This document shows, one piece after another, positions 41,452-51,958 of a DNA stretch of 64,000 nucleotides; the stretch's first letter is position 1, and each line of letters opens with the position of its first letter. The DNA is from Zygaena filipendulae (Eukaryota; Arthropoda; Insecta; Lepidoptera; Zygaenidae): assembly GCA_907165275.2 (NCBI GenBank), contig OU015653.1:8028001-8092000 (forward strand), given 5' to 3'. Under the pieces are notes generated by a model. That model saw only the letters and a program-made list of their open reading frames with translations, searched no databases and had not been told where the DNA came from. A program made the position numbers and the translations under genes.

Positions 41452-44400
41452 ATGGATTCCAAAACCAAGTAAGGAAGTCCCGTCTCTTAAAACGTAGTGA
41501 TTACCTTCTCTCTGGTTATAGTGTGATTTAGTGTGTTGCTCACTCGTTGCTCATAGTATAATTTTGGTGACTAGCACTGAAGAAGAGAAAAATTAATCTA
41601 CAGAGATGTTTCACTCTGGTATTCGTATGCGGCAATTGGAAGAGAGACATGTCCCTAACCAAGTTGATCTCATGGTCTGGAGTGATAGGCTTGACTTACT
41701 GGCTATATCGAATTTCAAAGGTACCAGCACAATTATATGAGTAGGTACATGAATGCATTCTCATCTTTGGCATTTTGGTAACACTCATAAATAATTTAAT
41801 ATTATTGCAGGTGAAGTACAAGTGCATAGGCTTCAATGGCAAAAAGTATGGAACTTAGCACCACCTCAGGAAAATGCATCTGTTCAAGCAATGGCATGGA
41901 GACCAGATGGAAAGGTAAGAATTAAAATGTTAAAAATTCATCAAGACAAATCTATACTAATATTATAAAAATACTTGAATATTAGTATGTTTGTAATAGA
42001 GTAACTTAAAAACTGATCATAAAATTGATTTTACTAAGGTATTGGAAACTAGAGTTCCTGAGTGACATAAGGTACTTTTTATCCCACAGTTCCCATATTT
42101 CTGCACTTCTGTATTATTGAATTTAATAATTATTTGTGACTTCTAAATAAAATAAAATAAAATAAAATACTTTCCTTTGGAAAGATTGTTCAGTATATCC
42201 TGTACTTAGTTTCCAGGTAGGTATATACTTTTATTAAACCACCGGAATTCACACATCATTCCTTAGCTAACAACACGGCTCAAGTCAACCGACTGTATGA
42301 ATAAAATAGACTTATCGTCACTGCACTTACGAATCTGCATAAGAATAATTTTTAAAGATTGCTTATTTACTTTTTGACAGGAGGAAGAAAAAACTTAATA
42401 TCTCGGCCATTTCAATTCTTATTACCGACTAAACTTAACAGATTGTGCTTTGTAACTTTTTTTATTGGAAAATAATGTAAATTTACTTGTACTTTTCTTA
42501 GATTTTGTACAAAGTCACTTTGCGTGTTTTACTCTTGCGCAGTATTTACAAATTGCTCTTATGCAGATTCGCACGTGCAGCAATGTTATGTCTCAGAGAC
42601 ATAACTCTGTTTAATGGGGATGTTGACTACTTTTAAAAATCAAAGTTCTAATCAGTTAGAAAATAAAAAAACAAAAAACAACTTACTTTATACTTTTTTT
42701 TTTACTTTTTCGAATAAATTAAAATATACAGAGATAAAGCGCATTAAAGTTTAGGGTGAGTGGGTCGTGACGTCACTAACCTATAAAACCGCCATACAAA
42801 CTGTCCTAATAGTGACGTCATGCAAAATTTGAACTCAATGTATCGCCGTAATTTTTTGAATACATAAAAAAATAAAAAAAAACGTGTCCAATATTTTTTA
42901 TTAATCTACAAGACAGACTACAAAAAAAAAATTAGCCAACATGCCCATTTGTGCAGTCAGTCAACTTAAGTTGTATTGTAAGCTAAGGGATGATATTATG
43001 TTTTGTTGGTATATTCACTCTTACCTCCAAAACTACTGTCCAGATTTATATTAATTTTTTAATTTTTACAGGGAGATTAAGCTTAGCTTGAAGTTTGAAC
43101 CAGTATTGGATTATATTATCTGTGGCTTAAATAGGCTTTATTCCATCGATATTGATATCAGAAAAGTCTCTACCTACTAATATTATAAATGGGAAAATAA
43201 CTCTGTCTATCTGTCTGTTATGCTTTCACACCTTAACAGCTCGACTAATCATATGTTTGGCATACACATTGTCAGAAGGACATTTATTTGTTTTTGACAT
43301 TCAGCAATAGTTGTATATCTCCATCGCCAGCCCATGTAGGCATGCAAGGACTAGTCTCTTTTTGTATTTTGAGACACTTTCCTTTATTTCTTCTCTCACT
43401 GTTTTTATCTTTAGGTTGTGGTGTTATCTTTCATTTGTGACATACTATGGTGCATTAGCTATCAATTGAAATATTTTTTACTGGAACCTTTGTAATATTT
43501 GTATATTAGAGTTGGCAGCTGTTCGAGTCAACCCACACGGTGCGGTGCGGCTCAGGTACGGCGCCTGAGCGCGCTGTAGTAATTACATACAAAAATGCGT
43601 TATAGCCACTTGGCGCCTTGCGGTGTGCTCCGGCGCGCATCGGAGTCGAGACGAGGCGGGGAGGGGGAGAAGCGGAGTGGAGCCGGAGCGGCGGCGGAGC
43701 ACTTGGGCTGTTGATGTTTTTTATAATATCGGATTCTCGATATAGCGATATTTTTAAATACCTATATCAATATCGGAGATTGATATATCGAAAAAAAAAA
43801 TATCGATTACAGACTGTCGTACGTATCGATTGGCAAACCTACTCTATGGTCGCCGCTGTGGTCGCCAATGCGGCGAAATGGCTTGCGGTGCGGCGCCGCA
43901 CCGCTTCGTGTGGGTTGGCACTTCCCCACAGTGTTGTATACCATAGCTCCAGACAGGTTTCAAGACACACATGTAGTAGCAGTTTGCTTTCTAACATTTG
44001 AGACTTCCTTCTAATGAGCTAGTACAAGTTACGAAGTTTTTGGCCAAGGGCTTTCCGTTTTGTAAATAATATGTGCTTTCTCCATGTTAATCTTTGGTCT
44101 GCATATATCATAATATGCCAAGATATCTTGCTTCATCCGCCTGAGGCATCTGCCATCTGCATACCATTTAGCGTCACTGTAGCCCGGCTAGTGGTGAATG
44201 TAACCTGTAAGGACTTGGTTTCATTAAATTTAGGGCATACGCAGCATCTCCGTGACGTAGTGTATGCCCGGGGTGAGGTTCGGTTGCGGCGCAGTTGTGC
44301 GTAATAGATGCAATCGGGCCTGCCGGTGCGGGCGCGTATGGGGCGGACATACTCCGGCTCGTAGCCCATCGCTACGAGCTCCTGGGTGATCTCCGACGGA

Positions 44401-47400
44401 TCAGTGTCGATTGGCAGCCCCCTAATTGCTACCTTGAGGCTCTGATCCGTCGGAAGGGATATGTATATCGTTATAGAGGCATTTCAGCTAGTAATTAATA
44501 TATTGTGTGAAGTGTAGGTACTACAATCAAGATCTGTTATAAAATTTCAGGCTTTGGCTATTGGTTATAGCACTAGTATTGTATACATAGTAGACATTGA
44601 AGATAAAGAAATATTAAACAAGTATGAATTTGAGCAACAAGAATCAGATGGGTTTGGCTGCACAAAACATTATGGTATTACCTGTATTAAATGGGCTGTG
44701 AGAGCTGGCACCTTAGATAGTGCCACAGAATACAATTTGTATGTATGTATTATGTAACAATTATTAACCATAATATTTATTATTTCATTTATATTGAGAC
44801 ATAATATTTGCTTGAATATTTGTAGGATGATACATCAATATTTCTACAAAAACCACCCTCATTAAGCAGTGGTTATAAAACCCAAAATACAGATGACAGT
44901 GTCAAAGACTTTAAAGAAGTACAAGAGCAAACCCAATTGAATATGTTACTGGTTGGATATGGCACTGGCTACATTTATATGAGTATATTTGGTAGGTATG
45001 TATTTGGCACAATACATCTTTCACAAGTGGCCAAAGATGAGTGTGGGGAATATAAAGTTCTTGATATAAACCTGTCAGACGACTTCAGCGTTATGCAAGT
45101 GTTTTATTTAGATAGATCAACTAATAACTTGTTCTGTGCTCTTGTCAATACAAGTACTCTATCAGCATATGCTGAAGAAATGTTCATTGTTGCAAATAAA
45201 CATGGACAAATAGTTCAATTGATATCATATCTAGACCATACTATGGTATCTATAACAGATGCTTGGGAGCATATTTTATTAGAGATGGACACAAAAATGG
45301 CATGTTATGCTGATGCAGTGCCTGAAGGAGGAGTGTCAGCAGACTTGTTGGAACTACTAATGACAGGTAGGTATTACTATATAATTTATATACTTTTTGC
45401 ATATAAGATGTCATAAAATAAGCTGCAAATATTTACAGAGTCGAAAGTAGGTATATGTAGGTACAGGTACACCGTTACGCGTTATAAACATGTTCATATT
45501 TTTTTATTTTTTTTTTTCAAACTAAAATCAATCAAAACGAAAATAACCTGTGAAGGCGCTGATCACCCAATCGCTTTACACACACATCGCCGCGCGCCGG
45601 TATGTTAAGGTCAATGACCTCGATCGAGCTGAACAACTGATGCATCGGTCGCTGTGTGCGTGGCGCGTGCTTTGTTGAGCTACGTGTATTGTGTACTTTG
45701 TTAATGTAGTTGTAATGTTTTTTCATTGTATTTATTTTCCTCAGAATATTCTGAAAAATACCGAACTACTATTTTTTTTTTTCGCTTATCCTGTTTGTTA
45801 TAACGATAACGTTTAATACTTACTTAATACTTAATACTTTCAGTTTCAGCCCTGTAAATATTTGCAGCTAACTTTACCACGTCTATACCTACTAATATTA
45901 TAAAAAACCAAAGTTTGTGAGGTTGTAGGGGGTAATCTCTGAATCTACTGAACCGATTTTGAAAATTCTTTGACTTATAGGAAGCTACAGTGATCCTGAG
46001 TGTCATAGGGTACTTTTTATTTCGGGAATTCCCGCGGGAACTCCGAATTTCCCGCGGGTAAAACCACGGGGGAACAGCTATCTCTGGATCTAAAGAACCG
46101 ATTTTAAAAAAAATTTCACTTATAGAAAGCTACAGTGATCCTGAGTGACGTAAGGTACTTTTTATCCCGGAATTTCTTCGGGAACTCCGGAGATTGTGAG
46201 TTTGTGAGGTTTTAGGGGGTAATCGCTGGATCTACTGAACCGATTTTGAAAATTATTTCACTTGTAAGGAACCTAAAGTGACCCTGAGGGACATAGGGTA
46301 ATTTTTATCTCGGGATTCCCGCGGGAACTCCGGAGTTTGTGAAGTTGTAATCTCTGGACCTACTGAACCAATTTTGAAAATTCTTTTTACTTATAGAAAG
46401 CGAAAGTGAGCCTGAGTGACATAGGGTACCTACTTTTATCCCGGAATTCCCGCGAGAACTCCGAAATTACCGCGGGCGAAACCGCGGGGGTCATCTAGTC
46501 TGATGTAAGTTATACATAATATATTACATAACTAATGTAATAGTTGGGCTAGGCAGAGAATAAGATTAGTTACTGTTTTAGTCCATAAAAACATTATTAT
46601 TTGAAGGTGTGCCATCAGATGCATTAGAAATATTTCTACTGCGAGATTTAACTACTAAAGGACTTAAGAAGTTTGGCAGTTCCGTTGAATTAAGCTATTC
46701 AACAATTCAGAAGTTAGTTTTAAAACAGTTAAATATTGTTGGACAAAGTCTTACATATTACCTCTCAGAGTTGAGGGGTCTCACAAGAATACCTGATAGA
46801 TACAAGGTAAAATTTGTAGTTTGCTTTAAAAGGCATTAATTGTTATTTTTCTTTCAAATATTCTACAAAATAAAATTGATATTTTTATTTTAGATTTTGG
46901 GCCTAGAGGATAGAACTGTGACTGAAGCTATAAAGGCATGCTGTGCATTCTTGAATAAATGTTTGGAATTACAACAAGTTATTGATGTGTCGATGCGCAA
47001 ATACAAGGCGTTTTTTCGTTGGTTATTTGTTGTCATAGTTCGTTTGTTGGATGAACAGACCCCTAGTGAAATAGTGAAAATAACTCAGCAGGATCTTACT
47101 CACATTGCGGAGTTCCTATACAATTTTGACAATGTCCAAGTAGAAAATAATTCCACATCAGAAAAACCTGTTAAATTTAACTTGGAAAGATTAGGTCAAT
47201 ATTTGCAAAATCAAGAGTTAAAAATTTTGCCAGATGATGAAGATAACCCTTGGCATAAATTTCTTAAAGAAAACACTTGTTTGTTGAAAGAAAATGACAA
47301 TGTGTTTTCGATGAAAGAATTTAGAAAGTTCTCTCTTATTCAGCAACAAAACTATTTGAAAAATGCCATAAATACAGTATTTGATGCCACAGATAAGGAC

Positions 47401-48096
47401 ATTGGTAAATATTTTTCTGTGTTGTACAACATCAGATGTTATGAAAATATCACGAATGATGGCAATTTAAGAGTTTCGCAGATGTTCGATCCAGAGAAAC
47501 AAATTTTTATGATGGCATTTAAGAACGTTAATAGAAACGATAGTATCTGTTTTATGACAATTGATATCAAAGAAAGAGTTTCAAACTCTGCTGCTACGAA
47601 ATATTATTTTTCAACAGATTTATTACTAGACACTAAAGTGGAATCTGATGATTACATTAATGTGTTAGATTTGTCATTTTATTCGCCAGAATATTTGTCA
47701 GTCCTTGTACAACACCCTCATAATGACGATAGTTCTATATTTATCCAGTTGCCATTAAAAATTGCTTTAGATAATTGTTGTGATTTTAACATAAAAAGTA
47801 AATCCTGCGTATTTAATGATAAAACGACTAGAAAAAATATTTCGGCGTTGCTAGATCAAAAAGTGTATAAAATACTCGATAAAATGGATGGATATCACAT
47901 AGCTGTTACGGGAAATCGAAAAGTGGCTGTAGTCCTGTCAAAATCTCAAAGGAAAGTAAGAGTATATGAAATGGATGTCGATGAAGAGGATGAGGATGAA
48001 GTGCTAGATGTGTCTTCTCAATCACAGATAGTAAATTTAACAGACACCAGCATGAACATGTTTGATCCAGAAAATACAAGTACTGAAGACAATTAA
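41452..48096 (+). CDS. APC4: Anaphase-promoting complex subunit 4 (APC4)
   Basis: Seven coding exons with matching phases: 41452-41468, 41605-41720, 41811-41914, 44551-44742, 44826-45366, 46607-46806, 46894-48096. They total 2373 nt, or 790 aa (human ANAPC4 is about 808). The N-terminal WD40-type part starts GERHVPNQVDLMVWS, then EVQVHRLQWQKVWNL and MAWRPDGKALAIGY. The long helical domain has LLELLMTGVPSDALEIFL, GLKKFGSSVELSYSTIQKL and MRKYKAFFRWLFVVIVRL. The C-terminus is acidic. APC4 is a scaffold subunit of the cell-cycle ubiquitin ligase APC/C. The start is a 17-nt coding mini-exon. An ATG at 41607 is out of frame with the conserved text. Introns 3 and 5 are loaded with repeats, but the coding sequence is intact. 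Confidence 0.93.
41951..42110 (+). mobile_element. Helitron-like repeat fragment in APC4 intron 3
   Basis: Starts TCTATACTAATATTATAAAA and holds GGTACTTTTTATCCCACAGTTCCC. The 3' hairpin is decayed. Confidence 0.5.
42614..42948. mobile_element. GACGTCAC-centred MITE-like repeat, copy 5
   Basis: The left end TGGGGATGTTGACTAC and right end TTAGCCAACATGCCCA are imperfect inverse copies. The core has GTGACGTCAC twice around a CCGCCATACAAA segment, as in copy 4. It lies in APC4 intron 3. Confidence 0.6.
43171..43300 (+). mobile_element. Helitron-like repeat 5' part
   Basis: TCTACCTACTAATATTATAA, a CTGTCTATCTGTCTG tract, then CACATTGTCAGAAGGACAT. It is truncated and lies in APC4 intron 3. Confidence 0.5.
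43524..43925. mobile_element. GC-ended MITE in APC4 intron 3
   Basis: The inverted ends are GAGTCAACCCACACGGTGCG and the inverse GCGGTGCGGCGCCGCACCGC plus TTCGTGTGGGTTGGCACTT. The GC-rich arms flank an AT-rich middle with two TATCGAT tracts. It is about 400 bp and non-coding. Confidence 0.55.
43950..44480 (-). pseudogene. Deleted Jockey-like LINE: gag piece joined to RT piece
   Basis: On the minus strand 44480-44240 resembles the pre-zinc-knuckle part of Jockey-type Gag (an EITQELVAMGYEPEYVRPIR-like stretch and RTGRPDCIYYAQL). From about 44230 to 44080 it resembles RT after the YADD box (NETKSLQVTFTT, VTLNGMQMADAS). Everything between is missing. It lies in APC4 intron 3. Confidence 0.45.
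45882..46498 (+). mobile_element. Helitron-like repeat with internal tandem units
   Basis: Starts TCTATACCTACTAATATTAT and ends AACCGCGGGGGTCATCTAGT. The segment CTGAACCGATTTTGAAAATT to GGAATTCCCGCGGGAACTCC recurs about four times at spacings near 120-150 bp. It lies in APC4 intron 5. Confidence 0.65.
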
Positions 48097-48140
48097 TCAG
48101 AATTAAAAAAATAGAACTATCTACGTAGGTACCTACCTAA

Positions 48141-48627
48141 GCCCAGCCGTACACGGACTGCTTCAAGCAGTTATGACCGACTGCTTGAAGCCGCGACCGC
48201 GCGGTGAACTATAGCCATTCATTCGCTGCCATACACACGACTGCTCGAGCAGTCGCGACCGCTTCAAGCCGTCAACTACATGATGAAATTCCATCGTGCT
48301 GTCGACCGCTCGCGAGCAGTCGCGAGGCATACACTGACTGCTCGAGCCGTCGGCGGCTCTAGAGCAGTCGACAGCTCTACGACCTCTTTGAATTTTCTCT
48401 TTTGACGTCGCCGCCGTCGTCTCCGCTTGAGCAGAAGCAGCAAAAGCAGTGCTTCCTCGTCAGAATCCATGACTAGACTGCGGTAGAAATTCAACTGCTC
48501 GAGCGGTTGGTAGAGACAGCTCGAGCAGTCAAAAACCGACTGCTCAAGCAGTCAACGCCGACCGCTCGAGCGGTCCGTGTACGTCGGTCAGCCGTTAACT
48601 GCTCGAGCAGTCCGTGTACGCCCGCTC
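48141..48627. mobile_element. MITE full of CTGCTCGAGCAGT palindromes
   Basis: The outer ends GCCGTACACGGACTGCTTCA and the inverse TGACTGCTCGAGCAGTCCGT-GTACG are about 33-bp inverted repeats. Between them ACTGCTCGAGCAGT and close variants (CTTCAAGCAGT, GACCGCTCGAGCGGT) occur roughly a dozen times, each a near-perfect palindrome. The element starts 45 bp after the APC4 stop, so it may lie in the APC4 3' UTR. An AATAAA occurs just after it at about 48650. Confidence 0.75.
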
Positions 48628-48927
48628 TAATGTAGAAAAGAAAATATGAAAATAAAAATATATTATATAAGTTTTATTTTGTTTAACTAAATCTATCACT
48701 ATTAAATGTACATAGCAATGATATTTTGAATGTCTTTGGCTCAGACGAAATAAAAAGTCAAGACGGAGCGCTGTTAACAAACAATTGAGGCCGACAAAAC
48801 TCTGCGACGGCGTGTACATGCACAGTCACACGCACACATTTATAACGAAACTGCCATACCTTGTCAGTCGAAATATTCCGGCGCGCGGAGTTTCACGCTG
48901 TAATAATTCGTAATTATTCAATAAAAT
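48628..48927. other. Putative upstream region of a THAP-like gene
   Basis: 300 bp between the MITE and the ATG at 48928. It could act as a promoter and 5' UTR. No motif is certain. Confidence 0.3.
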
Positions 48928-49005
48928 ATGCCGAAATGTGTAGTGAAAGGGTGTAAAAACCAATCTACCAAAAAATAAGAAGCAGGATGGTATCACATTT
49001 CATAC
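48928..49005 (+). pseudogene. THAP-domain first exon with frameshift
   Basis: The ATG at 48928 opens MPKCVVKGCKNQSTKK, the CxxxGCxN start of a THAP zinc domain, but reaches TAA at 48976. The expected continuation (GITFHT before a GTAAGT donor at 49006) is in the +1 frame, after an A-rich run. A single-base indel in the A-run would explain it. The rest of the gene is not seen: a LINE begins within 70 bp. The frame break could be real or an assembly error. Confidence 0.5.
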
Positions 49006-49167
49006 GTAAGTAAACTTAAAAATCCATATTTTTAATGAATAAATTCTATTCATTTATGACAGCTAAATTTTTTTATTTTTTTTTTTTTTTTAATGATTTT
49101 ACGGCCCTGGGTACTCGCCCTTTGGAGCCTGTAGTACGTAAATATTTAGAATTTGATAATTATAATG

Positions 49168-49843
49168 TTAAATATTATTCACTGTATTTCTTATGAATTT
49201 ATATAACGGTTTGAAAAAATTTGGATCACTTAGAAGTTCTGAGAGCTTATCGGGTTGTGTTGGTTTATTATTCTTCTTCTTATAAATGTTCACAATGTCA
49301 CTTATTTCACTGACAAGTATCAATCTGTCAATTCCGAAACTTTGACACTTAAATACCACGTGGTCCAGATCGGCGATAGGAAAATTACAGTAGTCACATT
49401 TTGAATCACGCACAATTTTAAGTCTATGGAGGTGAGTAGGAGTTTTGCAATGTCCGAATCTCATTCTGTTGATAACACTGATAAAATTTCGATGATCTAC
49501 CTGTTTATGTTTGTGATACCAAGGTCTGGCGGGTAGGGCTTTCTGTACCTCGGCATACCACGCTCCTTTTGTTTCTGAGGTATGTTTCCAGCATAGTTCC
49601 CATAATTCTCGTGAGGTTTTATTGAGCAGGGCATAGTAATCAGTGAATGGTACTTCCAGTGTTGACGAGTGGTCTTCATCATATCCGTTCTTGGCTGCCC
49701 TATCAGCCTCCTCATTCCCAGTAATTCCACAATGCGCAGGTACCCATACAAATTCCACTGATTTACCTTTCTTATATAAATCTAAGTATCTTTCTTTTAT
49801 GCTATATACTAAGTAGTTTAAATTATATTTACAATTGTTATTA
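49168..49843 (-). pseudogene. LINE ORF2 C-terminus: end of RNase H and zinc motif
   Basis: Begins at the insertion point and continues in frame into SVEFVWVPAHCGITGNEEAD (the last RNase H motif, H and D residues). It then has RPWYHKHKQVDHRNFISV, RMRFGHCKTPTHLHRLKI and CDYCNFPIADLDHVVFKC, and ends at 49168. It is the downstream half of the ORF2 at 61242-64000. Separated from its start, it cannot be translated as part of ORF2. Confidence 0.85.
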
Positions 49844-50515
49844 TGTAATGTACTGTGGGGTCTGTTGCCATGTTAAATTTTATTAGTAAACATTTCTTTA
49901 AATATTTCTTTTTCAATTCTGTAAAGCGTCATTGTTCCCACGTTCGGTAACATTAAGCTATTATCTAAGTTTCTTCTCATTGTTTTCATTCACTTTGTGT
50001 TATTGGTTTTACAGAATGAATCTTGTATTTTTTTAGAAAAGGTTTTATCAGTTTTAGGACCTAGATGAAACAAAGGTTTATTAAGGTTCATTGTGTAGCA
50101 CAAACAGCAATAGCTAGTTAATTACCTATCGTTAGTAACATCTGCACGCAGCACCCTTTGCTGTACCGCTCCTTGGAGTGAAAGATGTTTTGTTTCTATT
50201 GTTTTTATGTAACGTTCCAGTACCTTTGTTATAAGACCTTTTTGTAAATGTGTAGTTCATTATTTTGAGAGTCGTGCTTAGTGCGAGGGAAGTTTGGAAT
50301 AGTCAGTTAGTTACCCACCTTCAACCACGCAACACGAGTCATAGTGACACCCCCCGCGTATAAAGTTGATCTCGCGTAAGTTATTCTATATTTTATATTG
50401 TAGTTATTATAACCTAGTATCTGGTTCATAATATAAACTCTATATAAAATCCTGTGTCTGTTGTATCAATTGTGTCTTCACTCCTCTCTGACTACCGGCA
50501 CGTCGGCACACAACA
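49844..50515 (+). repeat. 5' LTR of LTR-3
   Basis: Starts TGTAATGTACTG and ends CACACAACA. By eye it is identical or nearly so to 60570-61241, pointing to a recent insertion. Confidence 0.92.
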
Positions 50516-50517
50516 AA

Positions 50518-50536
50518 TTGGTGTCAGAAGTGGGAT
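50518..50536 (+). promoter_or_regulatory. Primer binding site of LTR-3 (tRNA-Leu type)
   Basis: TTGGTGTCAGAAGTGGGAT, two bases after the LTR, is complementary to a tRNA-Leu 3' end including CCA. This is recognised from known tRNA-Leu sequence, not from a search. Confidence 0.7.
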
Positions 50537-50977
50537 TGGTGGATTGAAATCATCCACAAGACAAAAGGCAAACGAGCGCGTCAGCGTGATAGCCTTAGTA
50601 CGAGAATTCAGAAATTTCGATAAAAAACTTATTCGTAAGTCGTCTCTCGAGACATATCAAAACAACTGATCAACGTATTAACAAAGAAGTGCTGAAGAGT
50701 GCAGCCAAGCAGAGGCAAAGAGACAGCAGCAGACATCAGAGTAGCAGCAGATCATCGTGTCTTTCGAGGCACCACCGGCAGGTCTTCAAGGAACTCAACC
50801 AGAAAAACGTCCCCTTCTCCCCAGCAGCCAACTGTGTGTTATAAGAATACCCCAAAGAAAATACCCCAAAGAAAGTCCACGTAAGTGAATACTTCATAAA
50901 GTGAATAAGTGATTATTTTTTTTACTCTACGTATAGGTATAATAATTTAGAAAAAAGACAAAATATATTATATTAAG

Positions 50978-51958
50978 ATGCCTTTAGACGAAACGAAGCC
51001 CCCAAATGCATTCATTGATATTAATCTCGCCGAGCGTATGCTAAATAAATATGACGGAAATAAATCCAATCTTCATGTTTTCATCGATAATTGTAACAAC
51101 GCAAGCGCATTAATAAATCCAATTTTTAGTTCAGCTTTCGTATCTGTAGTATTATCTAAAATAGAAGGAAACATTAGGTCAACTTTGTTAAATAGGTCGT
51201 TTAATAATTGGGAGGAATTAAAAATTCACCTTTTAGAAAATTATTCAGAAAAAAGAACATTTGCACAATGGCAGATGGAACTAAATTCGTGTAGACAAGG
51301 ACATAACGAGTCCGTCTTAAACTATTCAAACAGAGTCGAAAATTGCTATATTAAATTAATTAAATCGTTAGACCCCAAACTCAGTAAAGAGGCTCGCGAA
51401 GCCAATATAGATCTCTTAAAAAGCCAATCATTAAATATTTTTATTAGTGGTCTTATACCACAATTACACATTTTATTAAAGTCCCAAAAACCGAACACAT
51501 TCGAGGAAGCTATATCAATCGCCATTTCTGAAGAACAAGAAATAATGTCTAGAGCGGAAATGAATCAAAGACATTTTCCCCACGTTAAAAGATGTACTAA
51601 TTGTAATAAAATAGGACATTTAGCCTTTCAGTGCAGATTTAACCCAAATATTCGAGTTATTCAACCTAATAATAACGTTATTACATGTTTTAAATGTAAC
51701 AAAAAAGGACATTATAGCCGAGATTGCCGTAGTAATCAATTTAATCATTATAATGGTCCATCAGCAAGCAATTATAGACCTAACAATAATAATTATAGAA
51801 GTCGATTCCCTAACAGCAATAATAGATTTACTCATAATAGAATGTATAATAATAATACGAATTCACCTTCGCAGAATAATCCAAATAATTATGCAAACTC
51901 ACATAATAATAGAGAAAATATGAGCGGTAATTTAAACCCCAACAGTCCAAGGAAGTAG
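50978..51958 (+). CDS. gag: LTR-3 Gag
   Basis: 326 codons, first ATG of the frame. The capsid-like part (residues about 10-190) includes FNNWEELKIHLLENYSEK and FAQWQMELNSCRQG. It is followed by two CCHC zinc knuckles (CTNCNKIGHLAFQC and CFKCNKKGHYSRDC, residues about 207-245) and an Asn-rich tail. Gag forms the particle and binds the genomic RNA through the knuckles. Many insect errantivirus Gags lack knuckles, so two here are worth noting. The last 28 nt overlap the pol frame at a -1 slippery site. Confidence 0.88.
   Translation: MPLDETKPPNAFIDINLAERMLNKYDGNKSNLHVFIDNCNNASALINPIFSSAFVSVVLSKIEGNIRSTLLNRSFNNWEELKIHLLENYSEKRTFAQWQMELNSCRQGHNESVLNYSNRVENCYIKLIKSLDPKLSKEAREANIDLLKSQSLNIFISGLIPQLHILLKSQKPNTFEEAISIAISEEQEIMSRAEMNQRHFPHVKRCTNCNKIGHLAFQCRFNPNIRVIQPNNNVITCFKCNKKGHYSRDCRSNQFNHYNGPSASNYRPNNNNYRSRFPNSNNRFTHNRMYNNNTNSPSQNNPNNYANSHNNRENMSGNLNPNSPRK
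51931..51937 (+). promoter_or_regulatory. -1 ribosomal frameshift slippery site TTTAAAC
   Basis: T TTA AAC is phased exactly as X XXY YYZ in the Gag frame. The pol (-1) frame opens at this very site, right after a TAA at 51928-51930. Gag stops 19 nt later (51956-51958). This is the strongest class of slippery heptamer. Confidence 0.8.

Noticed and set aside
41607..41744. ATG-initiated frame as the APC4 start
   Set aside because: It reads out of frame with the conserved APC4 text and meets a stop soon after the next exon junction. The phase-correct frame uses the upstream mini-exon.
50454..50669. Frame shared by the two LTRs (50454 and 61180)
   Set aside because: It starts inside the LTR and crosses the primer site. 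It is non-coding leader sequence.
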